NCBI RefSeq assembly: GCF_900167435.1
Contig: NZ_FUWS01000004.1
Location: 186,001 to 250,000, forward strand
Reading direction: 5' to 3'
DNA length: 64,000 bases
Origin: Marinactinospora thermotolerans DSM 45154
GTDB taxonomy: Bacteria; Actinomycetota; Actinomycetes; Streptosporangiales; Streptosporangiaceae
In this document: positions 44,165-52,175 of the stretch, piece by piece
Numbering within the stretch: position 1 is the stretch's first letter
How the letters are laid out: the number at the start of each line of letters is the position of its first letter
Made by a program: the position numbers and the translations under genes
The notes under the pieces: model-generated
Databases searched by the model: none
Seen by the model: only the letters and a program-made list of their open reading frames with translations
What the model was told of the DNA's origin: nothing

Positions 44165-45199
44165 CTACGATCGGGAGCGGCCGAGGAAGCGCAGCAACTC
44201 CTCCGTGACGAATTCAGGGTTCTCCTCGACCAGCCAGTGGCCCGCCCGGGGCACATCCACTGCCCGCACGATGTCGGTCATGTGCGGCTCCACGGTGGAG
44301 CGCACCCCCTCGAGCTGCCCCTGCGCCGTCATGATCAGGGTCGGGACCTCCACCGGAGCTGCCGCCTCGGTGTCGGCGGCGTCCTTGTCGAGACTGCGGT
44401 AGAGCTCGAAGCCGCCCTTCAGCACCTCGGGCCGGCTGTAGGTGCGCGCGTATTCGTCGATCTCCTCGTCGCTGAATGGGGACCGTTGCGCGGTGCCGCC
44501 GAACGACGATCCCTCGAAGGCGACCTGCGGGTAGAACAGTTCCAGGTAGTCGCGGACGTCGTTCCCGACGACCGCCTCGGGGACGCGGGGCTGGGAGTGG
44601 AAGGCGATGTGCCAGCTCAGTGAGCGGTACGCGGCGCCGTCCATCGCGGGTCCGGGCAGCGGCAGGTCGAGGTAGCCGAGGAGTTCGGTGTCCTCGGGGA
44701 ACTGGGCGGCGTACTGGAAGGCGACCGCGGCGCCCAGGTCGTGTCCCACGACCCGGGCGTCACGCACGCCAAGCTGCTCGGCGATCAGAGTGTGGACGTA
44801 TCGTGCCAGGGTGGCCTTGTCGTAGCCGGTCGGCGAGCCAGTGCTGTCGCCGAGCCCGGGGAGGTCGACGGCGTAGACGGTGTGGTGCTCGGCGAGCTCC
44901 GGCATGATCTCCCACCAGCTGTACCAGGTCTGCGGCCAGCCGTGCAGCAGTACCACCGGCGAGCCGCTGCCGCCCTTGACGTAGTGCATGCGGACGCCTT
45001 CGACGTCGGCGAACTCGTGCTGGAAGGTGCCGGTGAACTCCGAGTCGTCGTGGGTGATGGTGGTGTGCGCGGGTACTTCGGGGGCCTGTGCGGCGCAGGC
45101 GGTGGCACCGGTCGTCAGGGCGAAGGCGAGCGCGGTGGCGGCCAAGGGGCGTGTGAGGCGGGATGAGCGGCGGTCGAAGCGTCGTTTTGCGATTGTCAT
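44165..45199 (-). CDS. Exported epoxide-hydrolase-like alpha/beta hydrolase (transposon cargo)
   Basis: A 344-residue hydrolase of the epoxide hydrolase/haloalkane dehalogenase group. An Arg-rich N-terminus and hydrophobic stretch (LAATALAFALTTGATACAAQ) form a signal peptide, with Cys at about residue 35 as a possible lipid-anchor site. Active-site landmarks are HGWPQTWYSW, the nucleophile GHDLGAAVA (Asp) and the terminal His in PRAGHWLVEENPEF. It is the last gene of a three-gene operon, 30 bp after the DinB gene. An exported epoxide or ester hydrolase could inactivate an external compound. Confidence 0.87.
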   Translation of the reverse strand: MTIAKRRFDRRSSRLTRPLAATALAFALTTGATACAAQAPEVPAHTTITHDDSEFTGTFQHEFADVEGVRMHYVKGGSGSPVVLLHGWPQTWYSWWEIMPELAEHHTVYAVDLPGLGDSTGSPTGYDKATLARYVHTLIAEQLGVRDARVVGHDLGAAVAFQYAAQFPEDTELLGYLDLPLPGPAMDGAAYRSLSWHIAFHSQPRVPEAVVGNDVRDYLELFYPQVAFEGSSFGGTAQRSPFSDEEIDEYARTYSRPEVLKGGFELYRSLDKDAADTEAAAPVEVPTLIMTAQGQLEGVRSTVEPHMTDIVRAVDVPRAGHWLVEENPEFVTEELLRFLGRSRS

Positions 45200-45229
45200 G
45201 TGTCCTGTGTCTCTGGTGCGGTGGTGGGG

Positions 45230-45718
45230 TCAGCGTCCGGTGGTGCCGTCGATCAGTTCGCGCAGGATGTCCGCGTGCCCGGCGTGGCGGCCGGTCTCCT
45301 CGATCATGTGCGCGAGGGCCCAGCGGATGCTGGGAGCGGGTTCGCCCGTCCGCGGGCGGGGCACGGGTGCGCCGAGGCCGGTGCATCCGTCCAGGACGGC
45401 GTCGGCGCGCGCGACGGTCTCCCGGTAGCGGGCGACGACGCCGGCCACGCTGTCCGCGGGCGAGGCGTCGAAGGTCGCCTGCCAGTCGGCGACCTCCTCC
45501 CCGAGGAAGGTGGCCCGCTCGACGGCGGTGAGATGGTGGAGCAGGCCGAGCAGATTCGTACCCGAAGGCGTTCTATACGTGCGGACCTGCGGTTCGGGGG
45601 TGCCCTCGACCTTTGCGGCGATCGATTCGCGCAGGTAGCCGAGAAATCCGCGCAGGACCTCGGTCTCACTGCTTCCGGTACGGGGCGGCGGGGTGTCGCG
45701 GCGGTGGGCGGCGGGCAT
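45230..45718 (-). CDS. DinB/DUF664 family protein (transposon cargo)
   Basis: A 162-residue four-helix-bundle protein of the DinB/YfiT superfamily. Metal-binding histidines appear in NLLGLLHHLTAVERATFL and ETGRHAGHADILRELIDG, with the usual IRWALAHMI helix. Family members include thiol-dependent S-transferases such as bacillithiol or mycothiol transferases, so a role in detoxification by mycothiol conjugation is plausible but not shown. It lies 29 bp after the methyltransferase and 30 bp before the hydrolase in one operon. Confidence 0.88.
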   Translation of the reverse strand: MPAAHRRDTPPPRTGSSETEVLRGFLGYLRESIAAKVEGTPEPQVRTYRTPSGTNLLGLLHHLTAVERATFLGEEVADWQATFDASPADSVAGVVARYRETVARADAVLDGCTGLGAPVPRPRTGEPAPSIRWALAHMIEETGRHAGHADILRELIDGTTGR

Positions 45719-45747
45719 CGTGTCTTCTCTCGGTGGGCCGGGCGGGT

Positions 45748-46368
45748 TCAGCCGGCGCGGTGGATGACCAGTACGTGGTCGGTGACCTCGGCCGTACGCC
45801 CTCCCGGACCGGTAGCGGTCCGGCGGGGTGCGGCGGCACGCTCGACCACCCACGTCCCCGCGTCCAGGGCGATGTCGGCGGCGACCTCCTGCGGGGACGG
45901 GAAGTGGGCGTCCTGCTCCCATGACCAGGGAGCGGCCGAACCGTGGTCGACGACCAGCAGCCGCCCGCCCGGGCGCAGGGCGTGCGCGGCCGCACGCAGC
46001 ACGGCCGTCCGGTCCAGGTCGAAGGGGGTGTGCAGATAGTGGGCGCAGACGAGGTCGAACGCGCCGCCGGGGAAGGTCTCGCGCAGGTCGTGCCGCTCGG
46101 CCGCGATGCGCCCGGCCAGGCCGTACGAGGCGGCGAGTCCGGCAAGGCGCCTGACCGCCACGGCCGACACGTCGACGGCGGTGACCTGCCACCCCTGACG
46201 GGCGAGCCAGAGCGCGTCACCGCCATCGCCGCACCCCAGGTCCAGCGCGGTGCCGGGCGGCAGGCCCGCTACCGTCTCGGTGAGCGTCGCGTTCGGCTGC
46301 GGATCGGCGGGTGCCGGGCGGTTCGCGTACAGGTCGTTCCAGAACGCGGCCGCATCAGTGGTGCTCAT
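45748..46368 (-). CDS. SAM-dependent methyltransferase (transposon cargo)
   Basis: A 206-residue class I methyltransferase similar to thiopurine/tellurite-resistance type enzymes. It contains FWNDLYANRPAP, motif I ALDLGCGDGGDALWLARQGW, motif II VTAVDVSAVAVRRL, FDLVCAHYLH and LRPGGRLLVVDHG. AGGAGGG lies upstream of ATG 46368. It is first in the cargo operon and divergent from the XRE-cupin regulator, with a 33-bp palindrome in the shared promoter region. The substrate is unknown. Confidence 0.9.
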   Translation of the reverse strand: MSTTDAAAFWNDLYANRPAPADPQPNATLTETVAGLPPGTALDLGCGDGGDALWLARQGWQVTAVDVSAVAVRRLAGLAASYGLAGRIAAERHDLRETFPGGAFDLVCAHYLHTPFDLDRTAVLRAAAHALRPGGRLLVVDHGSAAPWSWEQDAHFPSPQEVAADIALDAGTWVVERAAAPRRTATGPGGRTAEVTDHVLVIHRAG

Positions 46369-46437
46369 CGATGACCCTCCTTGTTCTTGCCGTTGCCGGG
46401 GGACGCGGCCCACTCTTGCCCGGACCGTCGCGAATTG

Positions 46438-46470
46438 CACGCCGTCTTGCAGTTCCTGCAAGATGGCGTG
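46438..46470. promoter_or_regulatory. Long palindrome at the XRE-cupin start codon
   Basis: Arms CACGCCGTCTTGCAG (46438-46452) and CTGCAAGATGGCGTG (46456-46470) match at 14 of 15 positions around TTC. The right arm ends in the GTG immediately before the start at 46471. Likely autoregulatory operator; it could also act as an RNA hairpin masking translation. Confidence 0.75.
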
Positions 46471-47067
46471 GTGAACGGTGAACCGAAGGACGCGCTCGGC
46501 TCCGTGGGGCCCCGGCTGCGGGCGCTGCGCCGCGAACGCGGCATCACCCTGGCCGCGCTCGCGGCGGTGACCGGGGTCTCGGAGAGCACGCTGTCCCGGC
46601 TGGAGAGCGGACGACGCCGGGTGACCCTGGAGCTGCTGCTCCCGCTGGCCCGTACCTACGGCGTCCCCCTGGACGACCTCGTCGGCGCCCCGCGTACCGG
46701 TGATCCCCGTATCCACCTGAAGCCGATCCGGCGGTTCGGTATGGTGTTCGTGCCTCTGTCCCGCCGGCCGGGAGGCACCCAGGCCTTCAAGATGATCATT
46801 CCGGCGAGCCCGGAACCGCTGGTGCCGACGCCGCAGACCCACGAGGGCTCCGAATGGCTGTACGTGCTCAACGGGCGGCTGCGGCTGCTGGTCGGTGAGC
46901 GCGACCTGGTCCTGTCGTCCGGTGAGGCGGCTGAATTCGACACGGCGCTGCCCCACTGGCTGGGCAGCGCGGACGGCGGCGCGGTCGAACTCCTTGTCCT
47001 GTTCGGTCCGCAGGGGACGCGTGCGCACCTGCGCGCCGGTCCCGGCCGGGCACCGCAGAGGGATTGA
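46471..47067 (+). CDS. XRE-family regulator with C-terminal cupin domain (transposon cargo)
   Basis: A 198-residue regulator. Residues 12-70 are an XRE helix-turn-helix (LRALRRERGITLAALAAVTG, then VSESTLSRLESGRRRVTLEL). Residues 95-190 are a cupin small-molecule-binding barrel (HEGSEWLYVLNGRLRLLVGE, then LSSGEAAEFDTALPHWLGSA). GTG 46471 or 46468 is the start; both touch the palindrome. It is divergent from the methyltransferase-DinB-hydrolase operon and is its likely regulator. A short decayed copy of its linker lies at 28030-28130. Confidence 0.9.
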   Translation: MNGEPKDALGSVGPRLRALRRERGITLAALAAVTGVSESTLSRLESGRRRVTLELLLPLARTYGVPLDDLVGAPRTGDPRIHLKPIRRFGMVFVPLSRRPGGTQAFKMIIPASPEPLVPTPQTHEGSEWLYVLNGRLRLLVGERDLVLSSGEAAEFDTALPHWLGSADGGAVELLVLFGPQGTRAHLRAGPGRAPQRD

Positions 47068-47163
47068 ACCAGGGGCCGGCGCCGCCGCGCTCCCGTGCGA
47101 CAGCCGGCGGTGAGCTCGGACTTGGGTCGACCGACCGGCCGATCCAAGAAGGCGCGTGATCGG

Positions 47164-47445
47164 TCAAGCGGCCTGACCGAGACCGGCGGCGGTCAGGCCC
47201 TGCTCGCGCAGCGGGGTGAAGTCGACGTCGATTCTCGGGTCGTACGCGCCGGGCTGAATACCGAGTTCGTGGGTGCTGTACTCGCCGAACCGGTTGATGT
47301 GCTCGGTCAGGTACGGCGAGATGCGCGCCAGGTCTTCCGGGACGATCTCCCATCCCTCCTCCAGCAGCTGCCGCCCGACCTCCGCGGTGTCCAGGGCGTT
47401 GTGGAAGATCACCGTGTTGAACTTCATCGCCTTGCTCTCCTGCTC
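47164..47445 (-). pseudogene. Tn3-family transposase, C-terminal fragment
   Basis: The minus-strand frame reads KFNTVIFHNALDTAEVGRQL, EDLARISPYLTEHINRFGEY and ends FTPLREQG..., matching the last 90 residues of Tn3-family TnpA (the RLSP...HIN..G.Y signature and LRPLR end). No catalytic DDE residues remain. It lies on the opposite strand to the N-terminal fragment at 43219, so the two cannot be simple deletion products of one gene in its present order. Confidence 0.75.
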
Positions 47446-47581
47446 CAGCCGCTTCGCCGGCGGCCAGGGCGGCGCCCCGGCGGTCCCGGCACAGCGCAAG
47501 GCCCGCCGCGAGTACGAAAACCGCGTCACCGCCCTCGCGCCTGGCGCCGACCGGCGCTGATCAGCGCGTCCGTCCCCGTCC

Positions 47582-47613
47582 GGGGCTGGTGACACGGTCG
47601 TTGCTGGCACCCG
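47582..47613 (-). repeat. Tn3 terminal inverted repeat, right
   Basis: Right copy of the 32-bp repeat, followed by target duplication CGTAT at 47614-47618. Confidence 0.85.
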
Positions 47614-47723
47614 CGTATGGGCGGTGACCTGGAACGTCACCGACGGGCCGCACCATGACCGTGTGGGGCCGCCGGATGGCCGCTGATACGGAGTGTTCGA
47701 CGACGCGGATGTGCCGGCGCGCC

Positions 47724-48587
47724 TCAGCGGTAGTCGGCCAGGCCGTCCGCGAGCTCTTCCTCGTCGCCGTCACGGATGGCGGAGAGGGCCTGCTGCAGGG
47801 CGAATGTGCCACGGATCGCGGTGATGCGGGCGGGGAGTCCGTGGTCTGACCAGTCTCCCAGGGCGAGCAGCCGCCCCAGCAGCTCACGACCGTAGCCGGC
47901 ACCGATGGCCGCGAGGTCCTCGGCCGGGTCCCCGAGCGCGACCTCGTCCCAGTCGAGTACTCCGGAAAGGCGCGGCAGGCCGTGCGTCCACTCCCACAGG
48001 ACGTTCTCGGCGCCGAGATCGCCATGCACCACCGCTCGGGTGACATGGGGCAGCCCGTCGAGCGCCGCGAGTTCCCGCTCGGCCCGTAGGCGCCCGCTGT
48101 CGGACATGAGCTGGAACAGTTCCGCGCGCACGTCCTCGGCGAACCGCCGCCACCGGTCTTCCGGTGCCTGGGGGAGAACCGCTCGTACCGTCTCGTCGGT
48201 GCCGGCACGGGCCAGGCTGCACAGCAGCGTGGCGTACTGCGCCGCCACGGTGTCGAGCACCCGTTCATCGTCGAGCGCGTCGGTTTCCAGTGGTTCCCCG
48301 GGGATGCGATCGAGTACCAGGAACGGTGTCCCGTCGATGTCGTGGGCGCCGCTCTGGGACAGCGGCTCGGGTGTGCGGAAGCCGAGGTCGAGGCGGGCGA
48401 GGGTGCGCAGTGCGGCCACCCGCTCGGGCAACCGGGCGGCCGCTGCCCGGGTGCGGGGCAGGCACACGACGCGGTCTGAGCCGATGACCACGATGTGGAA
48501 CTGCCCCTGACGTACGACGAGACCGTCGGTTTCGTCATCGGGCAGCAGACGGCTCAGCAGAGCGCGATGCGTCGTACGGATGCTCAC
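47724..48587 (-). CDS. Aminoglycoside/macrolide phosphotransferase-family kinase
   Basis: A 287-residue APH/MPH-like kinase. The catalytic loop is VVHGDLGAENVLW (Brenner motif HxDxxxxN) and the metal-binding DFG-like motif VLDWDEVALGDPAEDLA. The N-lobe has VVIGSDRVVCLPRT and IPGEPLETD. Such proteins phosphorylate antibiotics or small alcohols; macrolide 2'-phosphotransferases are the closest look. It lies about 110 bp outside the right end of the Tn3 unit and has no operon partner. Confidence 0.87.
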   Translation of the reverse strand: MSIRTTHRALLSRLLPDDETDGLVVRQGQFHIVVIGSDRVVCLPRTRAAAARLPERVAALRTLARLDLGFRTPEPLSQSGAHDIDGTPFLVLDRIPGEPLETDALDDERVLDTVAAQYATLLCSLARAGTDETVRAVLPQAPEDRWRRFAEDVRAELFQLMSDSGRLRAERELAALDGLPHVTRAVVHGDLGAENVLWEWTHGLPRLSGVLDWDEVALGDPAEDLAAIGAGYGRELLGRLLALGDWSDHGLPARITAIRGTFALQQALSAIRDGDEEELADGLADYR

Positions 48588-48835
48588 GGGGGCGGCCTCT
48601 GGATCCTTCGGTGGGGCGGAGACGATGTGCGCGACGCGCTGGTGGACCGCGTCGGCGAATGGACGTCCGCTGGGCGGACGCCCTTCTCACGGTGGGCGGG
48701 CCCGTTCCCGGCGTCGAGCGGCCAGGGTATCGGGGAGGCGGGCGGCGGCGCGGACACCGGTGCGGGGCTCGGGGCCGCGGGACGGCCTGAGGAACGCCAC
48801 GGCCGACCGACGTGCGCCTTGGCCGGGCCGGCCCG

Positions 48836-48880
48836 GGAGGGGGGCCGAGGTGAAGCGCAGCTCGCCCTCGGCCCCCCTCC
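48836..48880 (-). terminator. Terminator downstream of LLM oxidoreductase
   Basis: Perfect 15-bp arms GGAGGGGGGCCGAGG (48836-48850) and complement (48866-48880) with a 15-nt loop, 33 bp beyond the minus-strand stop at 48913. Confidence 0.7.
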
Positions 48881-48912
48881 ACCCGTGCGCCCGGTCTTGC
48901 GGTACCAGACGG

Positions 48913-49791
48913 CTAAGCGGTCATGGCCCGCCTGGCCTCGGAGAGGCGTTCGGCCTGGCGCCGCCAGTCACCGCCGTCGAGTCCGAGTCCGATCGATTCG
49001 GCCCCGGCCTCGGCGTAGGCGGCGAGCCGTTCGGCGACCCGCGCCGGGCTTCCGGTGACCGGAATGTTCGCCGCCGCGTCCGGGGCCATCCCGTGCACAT
49101 CGACCAGGGACCTGACAAAGGAGGCGACGGCGGCCGGATCGTCCGTGAGGAACGCGTGGCCGCCCACGGAGACACGGGGCACGGGGCGCCCCAGCTCGTC
49201 GGCGATCTCGCGTAGCCGGACGGCCTTGGCGGCCAGATCCTCCGGACTGATGAGGGAGGGCGCCCAGCCGTCTCCGTACAGTACGGCGCGGCGCATCGCG
49301 GCCTCGGAGTTACCGCCGATCAGGATGGGCGGCACCGGCGCGCCCGGCGCCAGCGTGATCTCCGCCCCCTCGACCACGACGCGCTCGCCCCTGATGAGGC
49401 CGGGCAGAACATCGAGCGCGGCGTCGGTCCTGCGGCCGCGGGCCTGGACCGGCACGCCCACGGCGCGCCAGAACGGCGCGTCGGGGAAGCCGCCGATCCC
49501 GACGCCGAGGACGACGCGGCCACCCGACAGGTGCTGGAGTGTCTGTACCTGCGTGGCGACCCAGGCCGTCGGCCGCGTCGGCAGGCTGAGCACGCCGAAT
49601 TCGAGCCCGATCCGGTCGGTGGCCGCCGCGGCGGCGGCCAGGACGAGCGTGGCGTCGAACGCCGGCGTGCCGTCACCGGCGACGACGTCGGGCATCGACA
49701 CGGCGTCGTAGCCCAGCTCCTCAAGGTGTCGTGCCATGGCGACATCGGGGACGCCCGCCTCGTTCGTGGGAAGCGTGGTGCTGATCCTCAT
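48913..49791 (-). CDS. LLM-class flavin-dependent oxidoreductase
   Basis: A 292-residue luciferase-like monooxygenase or F420-dependent dehydrogenase: MRISTTLPTNEAGVPDVAMA, LQHLSGGRVVLGVGIGGFPD and PPILIGGNSEAAMRRAVLYG are family landmarks. ATG 49791 is preferred over GTG 49797 because the SoxR-like promoter upstream predicts transcription from about 49792, giving a leaderless mRNA. Regulation by a redox-sensing MerR protein such as SoxR is suggested by that promoter. Confidence 0.9.
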   Translation of the reverse strand: MRISTTLPTNEAGVPDVAMARHLEELGYDAVSMPDVVAGDGTPAFDATLVLAAAAAATDRIGLEFGVLSLPTRPTAWVATQVQTLQHLSGGRVVLGVGIGGFPDAPFWRAVGVPVQARGRRTDAALDVLPGLIRGERVVVEGAEITLAPGAPVPPILIGGNSEAAMRRAVLYGDGWAPSLISPEDLAAKAVRLREIADELGRPVPRVSVGGHAFLTDDPAAVASFVRSLVDVHGMAPDAAANIPVTGSPARVAERLAAYAEAGAESIGLGLDGGDWRRQAERLSEARRAMTA

Positions 49792-49798
49792 GGCCACG

Positions 49799-49829
49799 AC
49801 GCTAGAACCTCAACTTAGATTGAGGTCAA
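49799..49829 (-). promoter_or_regulatory. SoxR-like MerR-type promoter
   Basis: On the minus strand TTGACC (49829-49824) and TAGCGT (49804-49799) are 19 bp apart. The spacer holds the perfect dyad ACCTCAA-N6-TTGAGGT (49807-49826), close to the SoxR box CCTCAAG-N4-CTTGAGG. Confidence 0.65.
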
Positions 49830-50197
49830 TCCGGGAATCGGGGGGAACGAAGCGGGGCCGGGCGCCGAGGAGCACCCCGGTCACGGGCCTCCCGGAAGAG
49901 CCGGGGCGGGCCGCGTTCGGGAAGCCGGGGGGCATGGGGCGCCCGGCGGGCCGTCGAGCCACGCCTCCGCCCGCGTGCCCGGCGGCACGCCTTCAGGGCG
50001 TCGCCCCCATCGCCGGTACGCCCCTGCTGGGCCGCGCCGACAGCACCCACGGCCGTGCCCCGCCCACCGACGCCGACGGTTCCGCGCCTTGGAAGGACGC
50101 GCCATCGACCGGCGGGCGAGGGAGCGTCGCCGAATTCCACGGTGCTCCTCGTCCTTCGACGTCCACGCGCCTCACCGTGGTCGTTCGCGGCCCGGCC
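49830..50197. other. Intergenic stretch without recognisable gene
   Basis: About 370 bp with no recognisable gene or structure. Confidence 0.4.
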
Positions 50198-50662
50198 CTA
50201 GGCGGCGCAGAACTCGTTGCCCTCGGGGTCGAGCATGATCCACCAGTGCCCAGCGGGGCCGTTGTCGACCTCGCGGACGCGGGTGGCCCCCAGTGACTCC
50301 AGCCGGGCCACCAGATCGTCGAGGCCGCCGGAGCCCGCGTGCACGTCGATGTGCAGGCGGTTCTTGCCGGGCTTGTCCTCGGGCACCTCCTGGAAGAGCA
50401 GGCGCCGGCCGTGCCCGACGCCGCTGACCTCGTCATAGGGGTCGTCGGGGTGACGGACGGCGGCGTAGCCGCGGAAGATCCGACGCCCGTTGTGCTCGGC
50501 CACCGCCTCCGCGCCGATGTGGCCGGCGGCCAGCAACCGCTCGATGAGCGCGCCAGGGTCCTCGACCTCGTACTCCAGCGCCGCGGCCCAGAAGTCCGCG
50601 AGAGCGGGAGCGTTGTGGGCGTCGATGACGAGCTTCCAGTGCAATGCCATGGAGCCACTCAT
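50198..50662 (-). CDS. VOC-family (glyoxalase-like) protein
   Basis: A 154-residue glyoxalase-like protein of the Glyoxalase_6 type. It contains LVIDAHNAPALADFWAAALE, RRLLFQEVPEDKPGKNRLHI (first His ligand in RLHIDVH) and the terminal WWIMLDPEGNEFC, common to uncharacterised VOC proteins. ATG 50662 is chosen because AGGTGA precedes it; ATG 50650 is an alternative. Substrate unknown. Confidence 0.87.
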   Translation of the reverse strand: MSGSMALHWKLVIDAHNAPALADFWAAALEYEVEDPGALIERLLAAGHIGAEAVAEHNGRRIFRGYAAVRHPDDPYDEVSGVGHGRRLLFQEVPEDKPGKNRLHIDVHAGSGGLDDLVARLESLGATRVREVDNGPAGHWWIMLDPEGNEFCAA

Positions 50663-50851
50663 ACTGGTCACCTGAGTCCGGTCGCAAACCACGGCATACC
50701 GACGCTCCCGTGGCCGTCTACCGCTTCGCCCCGGGCGCCCTCTGCCTGGAAGCGCCGACCACGGGCGATCCCGACGTCGTTTCCTGGCGGGACATGCCTG
50801 TCGGGTTTCAGGGGCTTCCCCGTCCCGCACGCCCCCGCGGCCGCGTGGTGG

Positions 50852-51880
50852 TCACCAGAGGGCCGCCCTGGTCTCATCGTCCATGTAGTCCTCGATGTCC
50901 ATGTTGCTGAGGGCCAGGTTGACCACCAGGGACCCGACCTCTTCGGGAACCAGCCTGAAATTCCACCCGATGCGATCCAGCAGCGGCACGATCAGGGCAC
51001 AGTGGTCGGGGCCGCGCATGGCGTCCGCGTCCGCGATCACCACGGTGTCCAGACTCGACTGGTCGGTGTGGTGGTGGACCGACGCCATCACCTGTTCCGG
51101 CGTGGCTCCCTCGAACGCCGGGTCGTCCACGATGTCGATGTAGTCGCCGAAGTCGTCGATGACGTCGTTGTGCTCCGCCGGGTGGCGTACGGCGCTCAGG
51201 AACGACGTCCAGGCGGCGTCATCGCTGAAGTCCGTGCGCACGAGCAGGCCGTCCTTGTCCGGCGTGAGCAGAGGCAGCGGCCTGGTCGGGCGCTCATAGC
51301 GCGGTGAAGAGGGCCGTGTCTCCAGATAGGCGCCCACGGGGCCGGAAGGCCCCGCCTCCCACTCCTCCTCCTCGGCGGTCTCATCGCCTTCGATCTCCCC
51401 CTCGGGGTCGGCGGGAGCCCACTGCTCGAAGTCCTCCAGGGTGAGGTGGAGGTAGGGGTGATGCAGCACCAGGTGGGTGAGGGCGGCTTGCCGGGGCGTG
51501 ATCCAGAACAGGTCTCCATCGGTGCCGCGGAACGCCAGCAACGGACGCAGGCGGGGATCGGCCTCGGTCCCGCCGGTGGCGAGCAGGACCAGATCGGGAA
51601 CCCATCTCCCCTCTCCGCCGAGGGCGTCACGCACCTCATCGGGGGTGGCACCCCGCCACGCGGGGTCGTCCACCACGAGCAGGCGTCGGGGGATGGGCTC
51701 CTGTGAAGCCGTGACGTGGTCCTGGCGGGCGCGGCCCGGTGTGACCAGGCCGGGCAGGTCGCCCATGCGGGAGAGCACGTCCTGCCAGGCCTCGTCGTCG
51801 TGGCCGGCGCGGACCAGCAGCATGCCGGGAACGCGCGGGCCGTCGTCGGCCGAGGGCAGGGGCAGAGCGGAACGGGACAT
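50852..51880 (-). CDS. Tandem DUF6924-like protein
   Basis: A 342-residue protein built of two similar halves. Half 1 (residues 15-150) has MLLVRAGHDDEAWQDVLSRM, DPAWRGATPDEVRDAL and LEDFEQWA. Half 2 (residues 200-342) has GLLVRTDFSDDAAWTSFLSA, DPAFEGATPEQVMASV and LSNMDIEDYMDD. The halves are joined by an acidic linker (EGDETAEEEEWEAG). This matches the DUF6924 pattern known from actinomycetes. No enzymatic motif or membrane segment is seen. Function unknown. Confidence 0.75.
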   Translation of the reverse strand: MSRSALPLPSADDGPRVPGMLLVRAGHDDEAWQDVLSRMGDLPGLVTPGRARQDHVTASQEPIPRRLLVVDDPAWRGATPDEVRDALGGEGRWVPDLVLLATGGTEADPRLRPLLAFRGTDGDLFWITPRQAALTHLVLHHPYLHLTLEDFEQWAPADPEGEIEGDETAEEEEWEAGPSGPVGAYLETRPSSPRYERPTRPLPLLTPDKDGLLVRTDFSDDAAWTSFLSAVRHPAEHNDVIDDFGDYIDIVDDPAFEGATPEQVMASVHHHTDQSSLDTVVIADADAMRGPDHCALIVPLLDRIGWNFRLVPEEVGSLVVNLALSNMDIEDYMDDETRAALW

Positions 51881-52175
51881 CGGGAACACCTCGTCATCGC
51901 CGTGGAACGCAGGTCTCCCCGTTGTATCCGTGGGGACGGACAGAATTCCGCCGGCCGCGTCCGCTCCTTGGGCACGGCCGTGGCCTCGTCGCCCGGATCG
52001 CCTGGTCATCGGGTCGGGGTCGGTGGCCGTCCGGGGCGGCCACCGGCGCGGCGACGTCGCCCCCCGGGACCGTCCGCCGCTTCCACCGCCGGCAACCGCC
52101 TGTTCGCGCGGCGAAGGTCCTCGGCCGCCCCGGTCGGGAGCCGCGAGCACCGCCCGCGGGAGCCGCGTGGCCGGA
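51881..52175. other. Intergenic stretch without recognisable gene
   Basis: About 295 bp; no gene or clear structural element was recognised. Confidence 0.4.

Larger units (their letters stand above)
43122..47613. mobile_element. Tn3-family transposon with cargo and split transposase
   Basis: A 4492-bp unit bounded by 32-bp inverted repeats (43122-43153 and 47582-47613, 29 of 32 identical, outer end CGGGTGCC). Both are flanked by the direct 5-bp duplication CGTAT (43117-43121 and 47614-47618), the target-site size of Tn3 transposons. Inside are the 5' part of tnpA on the plus strand at the left end, a TnpI-like integrase fragment, the cargo (hydrolase, DinB protein, methyltransferase, XRE-cupin regulator) and the 3' part of a tnpA on the minus strand at the right end. 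It cannot encode a working transposase, so it must have moved in trans or decayed after insertion. Confidence 0.8.
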
